In this document: positions 25,372 through 34,335 of the stretch, piece after piece
Position numbering within the stretch: the stretch's first letter is position 1
Layout: each line of letters starts with the position of its first letter
NCBI GenBank assembly: GCA_937888775.1
Contig: CALAQT010000149.1
Coordinates: 1-64,000 of the forward strand
DNA from: an uncultured Actinomycetes bacterium
GTDB lineage: Bacteria; Actinomycetota; Thermoleophilia; Solirubrobacterales; Solirubrobacteraceae
Length of the DNA stretch: 64,000 nucleotides
Reading direction: 5' to 3'
Position numbers and translations under genes: made by a program
The notes under the pieces: model-generated
Seen by the model: only the letters and a program-made list of their open reading frames with translations
The model's database searches: none
What the model was told of the DNA's origin: nothing

Positions 25372-28300
25372 GTGCCGAACGTGATCGAACTTGCGATCCA
25401 GAGCACTAAACTCGCACCTTGGGTGTCGGGCCTCCGCAGCGACGCTCCAGGTACCGAGGTGGCGCCGATGGCTGACGACGAGGTAGCGACCGAGCGAGAG
25501 GCTGCGCCGGTCGAGGTGTCGTACTGCGAGTACGAACGCGAGGTGCGCTTCGCTGTGGTGCTCTACGGCGGCGTGTCGCTGGCCATCTACATCAACGGCA
25601 TCGTCCAGGAGTTGCTCCACCTGGTCCGGGCGACGGCGCCTAGCGTACCCACCAGCGCCATGGAAGCCGCGACGACGGCACTGGTCGACAGACCCCAGGG
25701 AACGGAAAGGGTCTACCGCCGCCTCGGCCAGTTCCTGACGCTGCGCGGGGTCGACCGTTCGGCGCCAATGGACCGCGATCACTCGGGCCCGATCAGGACG
25801 CGCTTCGTCGTCGACATCCTCTCGGGCAGCTCAGCGGGCGGCATCAACGGCGTGGCGCTCGCCAAAGCCTTGGCGACTGGGGCCTCCGACATGGACCGCA
25901 TCAAGCGGCTCTGGATCTGCAAGGGCGACATCGGCTTACTTGTCAACGATGCCGCCTCGGCGGCGAGCATCAGGGGGCTGCCTCCGCAGGATCCACCGTT
26001 GTCGCTGCTCAACGGCGAACTGATGGCGTTCGAGCTACTCGAAGCGTTCCACGCTATGGACGCGCTGGAGACGGCGGAGGCTGCAGGCACTGAATCGTGC
26101 CTCGTCGACGAGCTCGACTGCTGGGTAACGGCTACCGACCTGTACGGGCTCATGTTGCCTATCAGGCTCGACGGCGAGGTCGTCCAGGAGCCGCGCTTCA
26201 AGAACGTGTTCCGGCTCCTTTACCGCTCCAGCCACGCCAGCGGCGACGGCACCATGTCAACCGACTTCTCGCGCAGGGACAACCCCTTCATGGCATTCGC
26301 GGCGCGCTGCAGCTCATCTTTTCCCTTCGCCTTCGAGCCCATGCAGCTCGACGCCATCAAACCCATCATGCTCATGAGCCAGTTCGGGGGTGCGTACAAC
26401 GGGGACCCCGCGGACATCGGCGTCCGATTCGAGCGGTTCTATCGGGACTACAAAGGGATCGGTGACGTCCCATTCGCCGAGCGCTCGTTCGGGGACGGCG
26501 GTATCCTCGATAACCGTCCCTTCACCTGGGCAACCTCGACGCTCACCCGCCGCAGGGCGGACGTTCCCGTCGACCGGCACCTCATCTACCTCGAGCCGGC
26601 GCCCGACGCGGCGCGAGCCGTGTCGCCGGTGCCGCCCCACGCGCTGAAGGTAGTCGCCGAGTCGGTAGCACTGCCGCGCGAGGACAGCATCCGCGACGAC
26701 ATCGCCCGCCTACGTGCGCGCAACGAGGCCCTGGAGTGGATGAGCAAGGGCCTCGAGGTGATCGACCTGGTCGCTCCTAACAGGCTCCCCGTTCTCCCAA
26801 ACTGGGCGACGGCAACACTGAAAGAGCTCGTGGACGCCAGGGGCTTGCAATGGGCGGCATACCACGAGCTTCATATCGCGGACGTCCTCGAGGACCTCTC
26901 CGAGCTTATTGCGCGCCTCTTCAACGTCGACGCGGCAGCCGAGGCGCAGGCGGCGGTCCGCGTGCTCATCGAAACCTGGTTCGGCCTCGTCTACGAGACA
27001 TTCACCGCCACCGACGGCCGCCCTACGCAATCTTCCTTCTTGCTCCATTACGACCTCGGCTACCGCCTCCGCCGCGTCGCCTTCCTCGACGACCGCATCG
27101 ACCACCTCCTCTCCGCGCCTGACGATGCTCTGGCTGCGGCTCTCGGAACGCAAGCACCCCTCGGTGCGGTCGATGCCTGGGATTTCGACTTCCGCGCCGC
27201 ACTCCGCACGCTCAAGCCCGAACTCAACAACGTGCTCATCGACCTGCGTCGGGCCGGGAGGGTGTTGCGGTCCACCCCCGGGACCGACACCGTCTCGCAG
27301 TCGGCCATCCCCGTCGAGACTGTCGACGCGGTGAGGACAACCCTCGGCATTACCAGTGCGGTCGCGCTTGCGGAGGCTGTGTTCGCAGGCACCCGCACGT
27401 CCACCGAGGCGGAGGCGAAGGCCGCGGCGCTCCTAAAGAATGATGCGGCATTGGCGTCGCTCAGCAACCTCGCCCGCGCCGTGGACACCGCCCTGTCCGC
27501 TCCGCTGCAAGCGGCCGCGGCTCGGCTCGCCGAGGCGCTCACGCCAAGTGCAGGAGCGTCGCCTGGAGAAGTCTTGGCGAAAAGCGCGATGCGGGTTTAT
27601 CGCGACGCTTACGAGGACTACGACGCAGTGATCCTTCCGTTCGTCCACTCCGGCGTGGGAGAGGCGGGACGGGTCCAGATCATGCGCGTCAGCCCCGCGT
27701 CGGCGCGCATCCTCGTTGACGAAAAAGACCGAGGGGACAAGCTGGCGGGCGTCCAATTCGGGCACTTCGGCGGCTTCTTTGCCGAAAGGTGGCGCCGCAA
27801 CGACATGATGTGGGGACGGCTGGACGGCGCGGAGCGCCTCATCGAGGGGCTCGTGCCCACCGCGACTGGCGACAACGACCGGGAGGCGCTCGTGGCGGCG
27901 ATCGTCAAGGAGGCACAGATCGCCATCCTCGAGGACGAAAAGGCCGGCGAGTTCCTCGGCTGGCCCGAGCGTGGTGCCGATCTTTGGGATCGCATCCACA
28001 GGAGCTGGACTGTGGACCTCACTCTCGACCAGGGAGCCGTACGGGGTGACGCCAGGCGCGGCCTCGCGGTCACACGCCACCTTCTTCAAGGAATCGCCGC
28101 GGGCGCACCGAGCGGCACCCCGCCATCTGTGCCCGCCAAGGTCGCCCTGGGGTTGGCCGCGCGAGCGACGGCGCTGGTCGGAGCAAGCACGCCCCGCACG
28201 ATCTCGGTGGCGCTCACGGTGGCGCTGACCGTGGCACTAATGGTCGCCGTAGCGGCCGGCATCGTGGTGTGGAGTGGCGTTTGGGTGGCCGTGCTCGCAA

Positions 28301-28398
28301 TGGCACTTATGACCTTCGTCGTGCTGATCATCCTGCTGCTCTTCATACGCGGCAAGGTGTACGAGGCGCTCGAACCCAGGCGCCGCACCAGGCTCTGA
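25372..28398 (+). CDS. patatin-like phospholipase with DUF3376-type extension and C-terminal membrane helices
   Basis: A 1008-aa protein of the large actinobacterial patatin-like family. The oxyanion loop is VVLYGGVSLAIYINGIVQEL (about 61-80), the nucleophile elbow is GSSAGG (about 152-157) and the Asp of the Ser-Asp dyad is in FGDGGILDN (about 372-380). The rest is mostly helical (DUF3376-like) and ends in two membrane helices at about 943-995. The enzyme should hydrolyse acyl esters of lipids at the membrane. The GTG start follows GAAGGAAGGG; an ATG at 25468 is an alternative. Bases 28399-28617 hold no gene. Confidence 0.85.
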   Translation: MPNVIELAIQSTKLAPWVSGLRSDAPGTEVAPMADDEVATEREAAPVEVSYCEYEREVRFAVVLYGGVSLAIYINGIVQELLHLVRATAPSVPTSAMEAATTALVDRPQGTERVYRRLGQFLTLRGVDRSAPMDRDHSGPIRTRFVVDILSGSSAGGINGVALAKALATGASDMDRIKRLWICKGDIGLLVNDAASAASIRGLPPQDPPLSLLNGELMAFELLEAFHAMDALETAEAAGTESCLVDELDCWVTATDLYGLMLPIRLDGEVVQEPRFKNVFRLLYRSSHASGDGTMSTDFSRRDNPFMAFAARCSSSFPFAFEPMQLDAIKPIMLMSQFGGAYNGDPADIGVRFERFYRDYKGIGDVPFAERSFGDGGILDNRPFTWATSTLTRRRADVPVDRHLIYLEPAPDAARAVSPVPPHALKVVAESVALPREDSIRDDIARLRARNEALEWMSKGLEVIDLVAPNRLPVLPNWATATLKELVDARGLQWAAYHELHIADVLEDLSELIARLFNVDAAAEAQAAVRVLIETWFGLVYETFTATDGRPTQSSFLLHYDLGYRLRRVAFLDDRIDHLLSAPDDALAAALGTQAPLGAVDAWDFDFRAALRTLKPELNNVLIDLRRAGRVLRSTPGTDTVSQSAIPVETVDAVRTTLGITSAVALAEAVFAGTRTSTEAEAKAAALLKNDAALASLSNLARAVDTALSAPLQAAAARLAEALTPSAGASPGEVLAKSAMRVYRDAYEDYDAVILPFVHSGVGEAGRVQIMRVSPASARILVDEKDRGDKLAGVQFGHFGGFFAERWRRNDMMWGRLDGAERLIEGLVPTATGDNDREALVAAIVKEAQIAILEDEKAGEFLGWPERGADLWDRIHRSWTVDLTLDQGAVRGDARRGLAVTRHLLQGIAAGAPSGTPPSVPAKVALGLAARATALVGASTPRTISVALTVALTVALMVAVAAGIVVWSGVWVAVLAMALMTFVVLIILLLFIRGKVYEALEPRRRTRL

Positions 28399-28617
28399 CG
28401 GTGGATCCTCCCGCAGTTCCCACGCCGGCTGCGAAGTCCTTTGGATGCACGACTGCGGCTCGCCCAAGCCGAGACGGTCCGTAGCGATCGAGCAAACGCC
28501 CTTGGCCAATGATTCCTCGGTCAGCCACAGCGCCAGTCCGTCGCGGTTGCCCCGTCGAACGCTGTGCATCGGCGTCAGGTGGCCCGTTCACGGTCACTGC
28601 GCTTGGCCACTTGCTAA

Positions 28618-29619
28618 GAGCTTGCGCCAATAGGTGATTGAGTCGGATGACTCAGTTGAGTCGTCTGGATGCCTGTCTCGGCCCTGAAAGTACATGCAGG
28701 ACATGGACTTTCCGATGATTGGGAGATCTCAACCAACCCCGTCAAGGGAAGCGTCCATGCCTGCGATCCAATCATGCTTCATCGAGCCCCTCTGGGACCA
28801 GTTCTTCGCCCTCCTGCCGAGCCGGCCGGGGAGCCACACGCTGGGCTGCCACCGCCCCCGGGTCTCCGACCGCCTCGTCTTCGACAAGCTCCTCCAGGTG
28901 GCCGTATTCGGCTGCGCCTACTGGCGCATCGCTGACGCCACCTGTTCGGCCACCACCCTGCGCCGTCGTCGCGACGAGTGGATCGGCCTCGGGGTGATGG
29001 AGCAGCTGGCCCAGATCGCCGAGGCGGGCTACGACCGGCTCATCGGTTTGCAGCTCGAGGACATCGTCGTGGACGGCTGCATCACCAAGGCGCCCTGCGG
29101 TGGAGAGATGGCCGGGCGGAGCCCGGTCGATCGTGGCAAGCAGGGAACCAAGCGCTCGATTCTCGTGGACGGAGCAGGGATTCCCCTCGGTGTCGTCCAG
29201 GCACCGGCCAATCGGAATGACTCACCGTTGCTCGCGTCCACGCTGGACACGCTTGCCGATCGTGCCCTGCCACCCGGAGAGACCACCGTGCACCTCGACC
29301 GTGGCTACGACTCGGGCAAGACCCGCACCGAGCTCGATCGCCGCGGCATGGTGTCGTGCATTGCCAAGCTGGGCAAGCCGGCGCCGCTGCGAGCAACCTC
29401 GCGCTGGGTCGTGGAGCGGACCAACGCCTGGCACAACGCGTTCAAGAAGCTGGCCTGGTGCACCGAACGCCGCGGCGCGGTGATCCGTTTCTACGTCGCC
29501 CTGGCCAACGCCATCATCATCGTCCGCCGCTTGGTCCGCGAGGCGTGGAAACGCTACCGCTGGGACACTCGTCCGAGGCGCTGCCCATGAACGCGCCAAT
29601 CACCTATTGGCGCAGGCTC
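28618..29619 (+). mobile_element. IS5-family insertion sequence, complete, 1002 bp
   Basis: The terminal inverted repeats are GAGCTTGCGCCAATAGG at 28618 and its near-perfect complement ending at 29619 (one mismatch in about 23 bp, continuing through TGATTG). A 3-bp target duplication TAA flanks the element (28615-28617 and 29620-29622). It carries one intact transposase. Near-identical ends and an open frame suggest a recent, possibly active, insertion. Confidence 0.85.
28757..29590 (+). CDS. IS5-family transposase
   Basis: The ATG at 28757 is preceded by AGGGAAG. The 277-aa protein has the insertion-sequence N-terminus LWDQFFALLPSRPG, the first catalytic D in DIVVDGCITKAP, the second in TVHLDRGYDSG, and the final E in WVVERTNAWHNAFKKL. 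This is the DDE layout of IS5 (IS427/ISL2-like group) transposases. The frame is intact and lies within matching terminal repeats. Confidence 0.9.
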   Translation: MPAIQSCFIEPLWDQFFALLPSRPGSHTLGCHRPRVSDRLVFDKLLQVAVFGCAYWRIADATCSATTLRRRRDEWIGLGVMEQLAQIAEAGYDRLIGLQLEDIVVDGCITKAPCGGEMAGRSPVDRGKQGTKRSILVDGAGIPLGVVQAPANRNDSPLLASTLDTLADRALPPGETTVHLDRGYDSGKTRTELDRRGMVSCIAKLGKPAPLRATSRWVVERTNAWHNAFKKLAWCTERRGAVIRFYVALANAIIIVRRLVREAWKRYRWDTRPRRCP

Positions 29620-29623
29620 TAAG

Positions 29624-29697
29624 TCGGGGGCGGCGGGACTCGAACCCCACTACTTCCCGGTCCCAACCAGGCGCGCTACTGTCTGCGCCACGCCCCG
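29624..29697 (-). tRNA. degenerate tRNA-Pro(GGG)-like gene
   Basis: Read on the minus strand it begins CGGGGCGTGGCGCAG, has an anticodon arm CCTGG-TTGGGA-CCGGG and a T arm with GGTTCGAGTCCC, and ends CGCCCCCGA. That is the tRNA-Pro pattern, but the anticodon loop has six bases rather than seven. One extra base also sits in both the T stem and the 3' acceptor strand, and no CCA is encoded. It is probably a decayed tRNA-Pro or an att copy. The IS5-family element inserted two bases from its 3' end. Confidence 0.5.
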
Positions 29698-29713
29698 ATG
29701 GCGTCGCGTCGCG

Positions 29714-30305
29714 GTGCCCAGGCGGAGTTGCGTGTATGTGCGGACCGACGCCATCGCCATCGAGATCGTCACCACGCTGCTGATCGGTGACGGCCCTCTC
29801 GACCTAGAGAAGGCAAGGCGCGAGTTCAACCATGCGTGGCAATGGATCCGACCACTCAAGCAGTTGGCGGGTCACCTCGAGATCGACGAGCCTACGTCGC
29901 AGGCAGTTGCAGCCGGCGTCAAAAGCGATTGAGGCGTTTGACGCCGATGTCGCGCTCGCTGCTACGGCACAGCTCCTTCAAGTTGCGTACGCGCTGGCAA
30001 AGCGCCTTCACAAGACAGTGAACGGCGTGGTTGTCTTCATCTGCTTGGATGGCATCGCCGAGGACATCCCCGTCCGCGAGGGGCTGGGCCCGGCAGGCCA
30101 GTTCGGTCGCTGGCCGCTGTTTGCCATCGACGTGCATCTGCTCATCAACCAGTCCTGCGCAGGGCTGGTGTGGGATGTGCCGAACATGCAGATGCTCGGA
30201 GGCGGCGGCGACACTCCGCTTCGCCGCGAGGTCATCGAGGAGGCGCTGGTCTACGAGCTCCAATACGCCCGCTCGGCACGCCGACCAGCCTCTAAGCTGC
30301 TCTGA
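29714..30305 (+). pseudogene. frameshifted hypothetical gene
   Basis: One frame reads ATTIVTTLL-like sequence (IVTTLLIGDGPLDLEKAR, WIRPLKQLAGHLEI) to a stop at 29930. The frame that continues the protein, AIEAFDADVALAATAQLLQV and on to EVIEEALVYELQYARS, runs to 30305. The switch falls at an AAAA run near 29923. Together they would make a mostly helical protein of about 195 aa that I do not recognise. A one-base indel probably inactivated it. Confidence 0.45.
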
Positions 30306-30506
30306 CCTTTCGAAAAATCGCTCCACCGCGCGGCGTCGAGCATGTTGCATTTAGCGATAGATGCCGAAGTGATCGGGGTTCAACGCGAGTGAAGCCTGAG
30401 CGTCAAGACCGATCCTCTGGTTGGCGTGCGCGGTTTCGGCCCCAGGCAGCCGTCGCTGATGCTTGCCGGCGCGTGGCGTGTAACGGCGCCCATCGCAGCG
30501 CTGACA

Positions 30507-30539
30507 CCCGTCAATGCGCAATTGCCACATGGGATCGTT
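30507..30539 (+). repeat. dispersed 30-bp motif, diverged copy E
   Basis: CCCGTCAATGCGCAATTG then CCACATGGGATCG. It is the most diverged copy, and is assigned by its GCACATGG-type core and orientation. Confidence 0.35.
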
Positions 30540-30548
30540 ACAACCGGG

Positions 30549-30731
30549 TCAGTGGCCCAGGATCGTGAGGACCGCGACCGCGAGCACCACCACGACCGTC
30601 AATGCGAACACCCACCTCGCCGGACCGCGAACGAGCAGCCGTACACCCAGGAAGCGCAGGCGCACCTCCATGTCACCGCGAGTGGAGGCGCGTTCAGGCG
30701 TTTGACCGGGATCCGGGTTCGGGATGGGCAT
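30549..30731 (-). CDS. small single-span membrane protein (60 aa)
   Basis: Starts at ATG 30731 with GAGGTG about seven bases upstream. The product has a polar N-terminus and a basic patch (RLRFLGVRLLVRGPARW), then one membrane helix (VFALTVVVVLAVAVLTILGH) at the very C-terminus. This is a tail-anchor layout. No family is recognised. Convincing mainly because of the ribosome site and the clean helix. Confidence 0.5.
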   Translation of the reverse strand: MPIPNPDPGQTPERASTRGDMEVRLRFLGVRLLVRGPARWVFALTVVVVLAVAVLTILGH

Positions 30732-30947
30732 GGAGGCACCTCACGAGGTGCGCCGCCCCTGTCGGCCTCCAGCGGCTCGGATGAGCGTTCCCGCCCCGTG
30801 GCCCTGCAGAGGGCTCGATCCCGGCGTCGGGCGCTGGTTGTCGTTCTGTCCATCGTACCGGATCCGTCGACCACCCCGAGCACCCCCTCTGCCGCGCTGT
30901 GAGCGCGGTCCAACCTGGTCCCCGCTTCAGTTGGCCAGGGTCCTACG

Positions 30948-31757
30948 ATGGCCGCCATGGTCACCGAAGGACAGGGTTCTGACGAGGCCGCCCGTGAGGA
31001 CTCGGCTGAAATGACTCTTGGGGCGGTGCACTTCGATGGACTGAGCCCTACCGACTTTGAAGAATTCTGTTTCGACCTCCTGGCTGATACCGGCTTCGTT
31101 GACCTTGACTGGCGGAAGGGCACGCCCATGGCCTCGTCGCCAGCCGATCGTGGCCGTGACATCGTGGCCCATCTCGAACGCGAGGATGTGGACGGCTACA
31201 CGTACAGAGAAACCTGGTTTGTCGACTGCAAGCACTACAAGAGAGGAGTTCCACCAGAGGCACTTCACGGCACCATCACGTGGGCACAGGCAGAGCGGCC
31301 TTCCGTCGTCCTGTTTATCGCTTCTGGGTATCTGACGAATGGAGCCAAGGACTGGATTGCAACCTTGAAACAGTCATCAAACCCACCCTTCCGGATCCGC
31401 GTGTGGGAGATGCCACAAATTCGGCGTCTCCTTGTGGACCACATGGACATCGCGTTCAAACACGATGTCGAGACGTCTTCCCTGAGGCGAGTGTCAGAAC
31501 TCCTGGCGGCCGAATCCGAGTTGACCGACAAGCTGTGGTATGGCCGTAAGCCCGCCGACGATCAACCCGTCCCAGCCGATTGGAAGCCTGAGATCGTGAG
31601 CGGCATGCGCGCCGCTCAGCGTCGAATGGAAGAGCAGTACGGCAAAGACGAACTCCTGTTGCACGTGAAGGACCAGTTCGCCTGGGGAATGCTTTCGGGC
31701 AAGGTCTCAGCGATCCGATGGGTGCTCGGTGAGGACTGGGACATGCTGGACAGCTGA
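30948..31757 (+). CDS. Mrr-like restriction endonuclease domain protein
   Basis: A 269-aa protein; an ATG three codons in (30957) is an alternative start. The N-terminal domain is of the Mrr/REase type: LSPTDFEEFCFDLLADTGF, then DRGRDIVAHLE and ETWFVDCKHYKRGVPPEAL. This gives the PD-(D/E)XK residues D and D...CKH. The second half is helical and unrecognised. Such proteins cut modified or foreign DNA, and here it stands alone, without a methylase. A defence role is likely from the family. Confidence 0.75.
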   Translation: MAAMVTEGQGSDEAAREDSAEMTLGAVHFDGLSPTDFEEFCFDLLADTGFVDLDWRKGTPMASSPADRGRDIVAHLEREDVDGYTYRETWFVDCKHYKRGVPPEALHGTITWAQAERPSVVLFIASGYLTNGAKDWIATLKQSSNPPFRIRVWEMPQIRRLLVDHMDIAFKHDVETSSLRRVSELLAAESELTDKLWYGRKPADDQPVPADWKPEIVSGMRAAQRRMEEQYGKDELLLHVKDQFAWGMLSGKVSAIRWVLGEDWDMLDS

Positions 31758-31945
31758 CGTGCCGGCACTCACTCCCGAGAGACTCCCGCAAAACCCGGAA
31801 GTTGACGGGTGACCACCAGACCGCGGCAGAAACACCCCCTCAGCGCGTCAGAGATCGCGGCTGACACCGGTCAGCCGGGTGGCTCTGGACAGGCAGGCCG
31901 ATCGACGATCTGAGGAGCGATCACCACCGCGGGAGGTGAGACGGG

Positions 31946-32155
31946 TCAGCGCGAGCCGGGGCGCTCCGCGATGTCGAGCCATTTCTCAAGGTCCTTCCGG
32001 TGCTCGGCGTGCTCTGCCTTCTTGGCCTCGGAGCCGGGGTTCTCGTCGCACGTGCACAGCTCGCGGCGGCTGCTGAACCCTACCGGCCAGTTCTCGCGAG
32101 CCTCGGACGGCAACTCGGAGTAGCGCACCTGCAGGCAGCGCGGATCGTGACCCAT
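31946..32155 (-). CDS. small hypothetical protein (69 aa)
   Basis: The frame starts at ATG 32155 and encodes a short soluble protein with CLQVRYSELPSEARENWPVG and CTCDENPGSEAKKAEHAEHR. Two or three cysteines and a Lys/Glu-rich helix are visible. No family is recognised, and the ribosome site is weak. It may be real because codon use is normal. Confidence 0.35.
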   Translation of the reverse strand: MGHDPRCLQVRYSELPSEARENWPVGFSSRRELCTCDENPGSEAKKAEHAEHRKDLEKWLDIAERPGSR

Positions 32156-32272
32156 GGTCGGACATGGTAGCTGCGGGCGCTTGGCGGCTCGGCGCTCGGC
32201 CGAAAGCCGCGGACTACTACCGGGGTGTCGAGGCTCTGGACGCGCCGCAGCCAGAGCGCGCATCATCGCTCC

Positions 32273-32482
32273 ATGACGGGCATAGAACTATTCGCAGCCG
32301 GGTCGCAGATACTTCAAATGCTCCAAGGGCGCGAGCAGCAAGAACTTCAATTAGCCCTCGCGACGCTTCAAGATCCAGGGGCATCGAAGGCCAACCGCGC
32401 GTGGGCGCAACAGTTGATTCGTCAGCGGGTGGACGAGGTTCGACGTAACCCCCAACCCCGACGCGGAGGCTTCACCGGATAA
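32273..32482 (+). CDS. small hypothetical protein (69 aa)
   Basis: From ATG 32273 the product reads MTGIELFAAGSQILQMLQGR and then QELQLALATLQDPGASKANR, with a basic tail. It is predicted to be mostly helical. No Shine-Dalgarno site is clear and no family is recognised. It is head-to-head with the 31946 gene. Confidence 0.35.
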   Translation: MTGIELFAAGSQILQMLQGREQQELQLALATLQDPGASKANRAWAQQLIRQRVDEVRRNPQPRRGGFTG

Positions 32483-32530
32483 GAGCGCGCTACGAGGACG
32501 AGCCGCGTGCAGTGTGCGGCGCGGCCCGCC

Positions 32531-32908
32531 CTACGCGCCGGAGGACGTATAGGCGAAGGCGCTCGGCCGAGCCAGGTAGGCTTGGGCCTGGGTGTCTGTC
32601 GATCGCCTACCCCATAACTCCGCGTCGATTGGTTCAGGCAGATCTGGCGTAACGTCGGCGGCCGTGACCGGAGCGCCAACGCCAGTGTCGACCCACTCCG
32701 AGCCTTGTAAGAGTTCGGGCAGACTCAGCTGGACAGTTGCCTCGAGGGCTAGTGCTCTCATGAGGTGGTCCTGCTCTCGGCGCTCGCCGTCTGGGCGCCG
32801 CAGCCCTCTCTGGGACTCAGGTGCCGGCTCACCCTCCATGGCTGTGGGCGCCCTCCAAGGTACGGTAGAAGTGGCAGCATTATGCAACAGGGGCTGCTCC
32901 GAATCCAT
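32531..32908 (-). CDS. hypothetical protein (up to 125 aa)
   Basis: A minus-strand frame with several possible starts; the most plausible is ATG 32839. The likely core is DHLMRALALEATVQLSLPEL and SEWVDTGVG. No membrane segment or known domain is visible. The support is only the open frame and balanced composition. Confidence 0.25.
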   Translation of the reverse strand: MDSEQPLLHNAATSTVPWRAPTAMEGEPAPESQRGLRRPDGERREQDHLMRALALEATVQLSLPELLQGSEWVDTGVGAPVTAADVTPDLPEPIDAELWGRRSTDTQAQAYLARPSAFAYTSSGA

Positions 32909-33154
32909 AGCCGGGTTTCCCTGTTTGACCTATCGGGACGGGAACGGGACAGGCCGACGAATCGCGATGATGGGTGAATTGGCTACCGCTGACAGGGATG
33001 ACTGCGAGGGTTACTCGCGAAGGGCCCCAGGCCAACGGCGTGTGCAGGAGCTTGGCGATCTCCATGCAGGTGCCATTGGAGGCTCCTTGCTCACACTACG
33101 TTGCGCGAACCCGGGCACGGTACCGAAGAGCAAACGAAACATGCACGGGATGTC

Positions 33155-33270
33155 GGGCTTAGTCGGAGCGCATGGCGATGCCGCGCCACTGCTTGAGCTT
33201 GCTGAAGCAGCGTTCGACGACGTTGCGGCCACGGTAGCGTTCCTGCTGTCGCGGTGCCCTGGTGGGGCGG
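33155..33270 (-). pseudogene. IS5-family transposase C-terminal scar
   Basis: On the minus strand the frame reads RQQERYRGRNVVERCFSKLK then QWRGIAMRSD and stops. This is the C-terminal, E-containing segment of IS5-family transposases. The rest of the element is absent. Bases 32909-33154 and 33271-33431 hold nothing else I recognise. Confidence 0.7.
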
Positions 33271-33431
33271 CCGCTCCCTACGTTTCGAGTTCGCTTGATC
33301 GGCCCGACTTCATCTGAATTGGGGTCGATTTCGCTGTACGAGAATCCGAGCGTAAGATGGGATTTCTATCGCCGGATCGCGCGTGACAGCCAGTGACACT
33401 CGGAGATCCGGCGATCGCTTGGAGGAACTCC

Positions 33432-34313
33432 ATGACCTCGCAGGAGCCGCCGCCCCAAGGCCCTCCCTCAGGGCCGCCGTCCCAACCACCGGGACCGCCG
33501 AACCTACCGCTCGGATATCCGGCTCCCCCATCAGATCGCGCCGCGCCGCAGACCCACCGGTCGGCATGGGAGGAGGCGGGATTCGCGGCCACCGCAGCCG
33601 GCGGCGTCATCGCCTCGGTCGGGGCGTTTAGTCAAGGTACGGGGCTGGGTCTCATAGCCCTCACCGTAGATGCTGCATTCCTAGCCCTCTTCCTCTGGCG
33701 ACGGGGTACAGCTTGGCAGTGGATCGCAACTGCTGCATTCACGTCAGCCACCTTGCTGGTCTTGGGAGCGCTCGCCTTTCGCTTCGGTTGGAGCAGTCGA
33801 ACCTCCACGGCCCCGACGGCGACCATCCCTGCTCTGCCCAGCGGGACGCCGAGCCTTTACGTGGACCCTACGCGGAGTCTCTCGCTGGTGACGAAAGCTG
33901 AGCTTACGGGTTCGAATGGGACTTGGAGTTCGAGAACCTTGGTTCAACCTGGCGCCCTTGTTTCTGTTCTCGTATCGCTCAATAACGTCGGCAACCACCA
34001 AGTCGGCGGAGCGATAGTCCACCCCGGCGTGTTGCCCGCTGGGCTAAATCTCGTGCCGGGCAGCGTAACGCTGATAAATGGCAACTACCCGACCGGTTTC
34101 CCGTATTCATCTGACAGCGCGTTTCGGGACGGCTTCGGAATCGGAAACTACAACCCGGGCATAGATGCCTTCTTTCTGTTCAGGGTTCGAATCGACACCA
34201 GCGGGTTTCCGTGCGGTTTAACCACGCTTGTGGAGAACGCGACCGTCTCGGCGAACGGTGTTCCAACATTTAGCGGAGAGGCCGCGACCCTGGTCGTAAC
34301 CACACCCTGTTAA
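33432..34313 (+). CDS. Pro-rich membrane protein with extracellular beta domain
   Basis: The ATG at 33432 follows GGAGGAA by seven bases. The 293-aa product begins with a Pro/Gly-rich region (MTSQEPPPQGPPSGPPSQPP), then three membrane helices (about 46-125). An extracellular domain follows from about residue 140, with LVQPGALVSVLVSLNNVGNH and LPAGLNLVPGSVTLING, the pattern of DUF11/CARDB-like repeats of surface proteins. Function unknown. The layout suggests a cell-envelope protein. Confidence 0.65.
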   Translation: MTSQEPPPQGPPSGPPSQPPGPPNLPLGYPAPPSDRAAPQTHRSAWEEAGFAATAAGGVIASVGAFSQGTGLGLIALTVDAAFLALFLWRRGTAWQWIATAAFTSATLLVLGALAFRFGWSSRTSTAPTATIPALPSGTPSLYVDPTRSLSLVTKAELTGSNGTWSSRTLVQPGALVSVLVSLNNVGNHQVGGAIVHPGVLPAGLNLVPGSVTLINGNYPTGFPYSSDSAFRDGFGIGNYNPGIDAFFLFRVRIDTSGFPCGLTTLVENATVSANGVPTFSGEAATLVVTTPC

Positions 34314-34335
34314 CCCAACGCCGCCCTTGGTCCAC

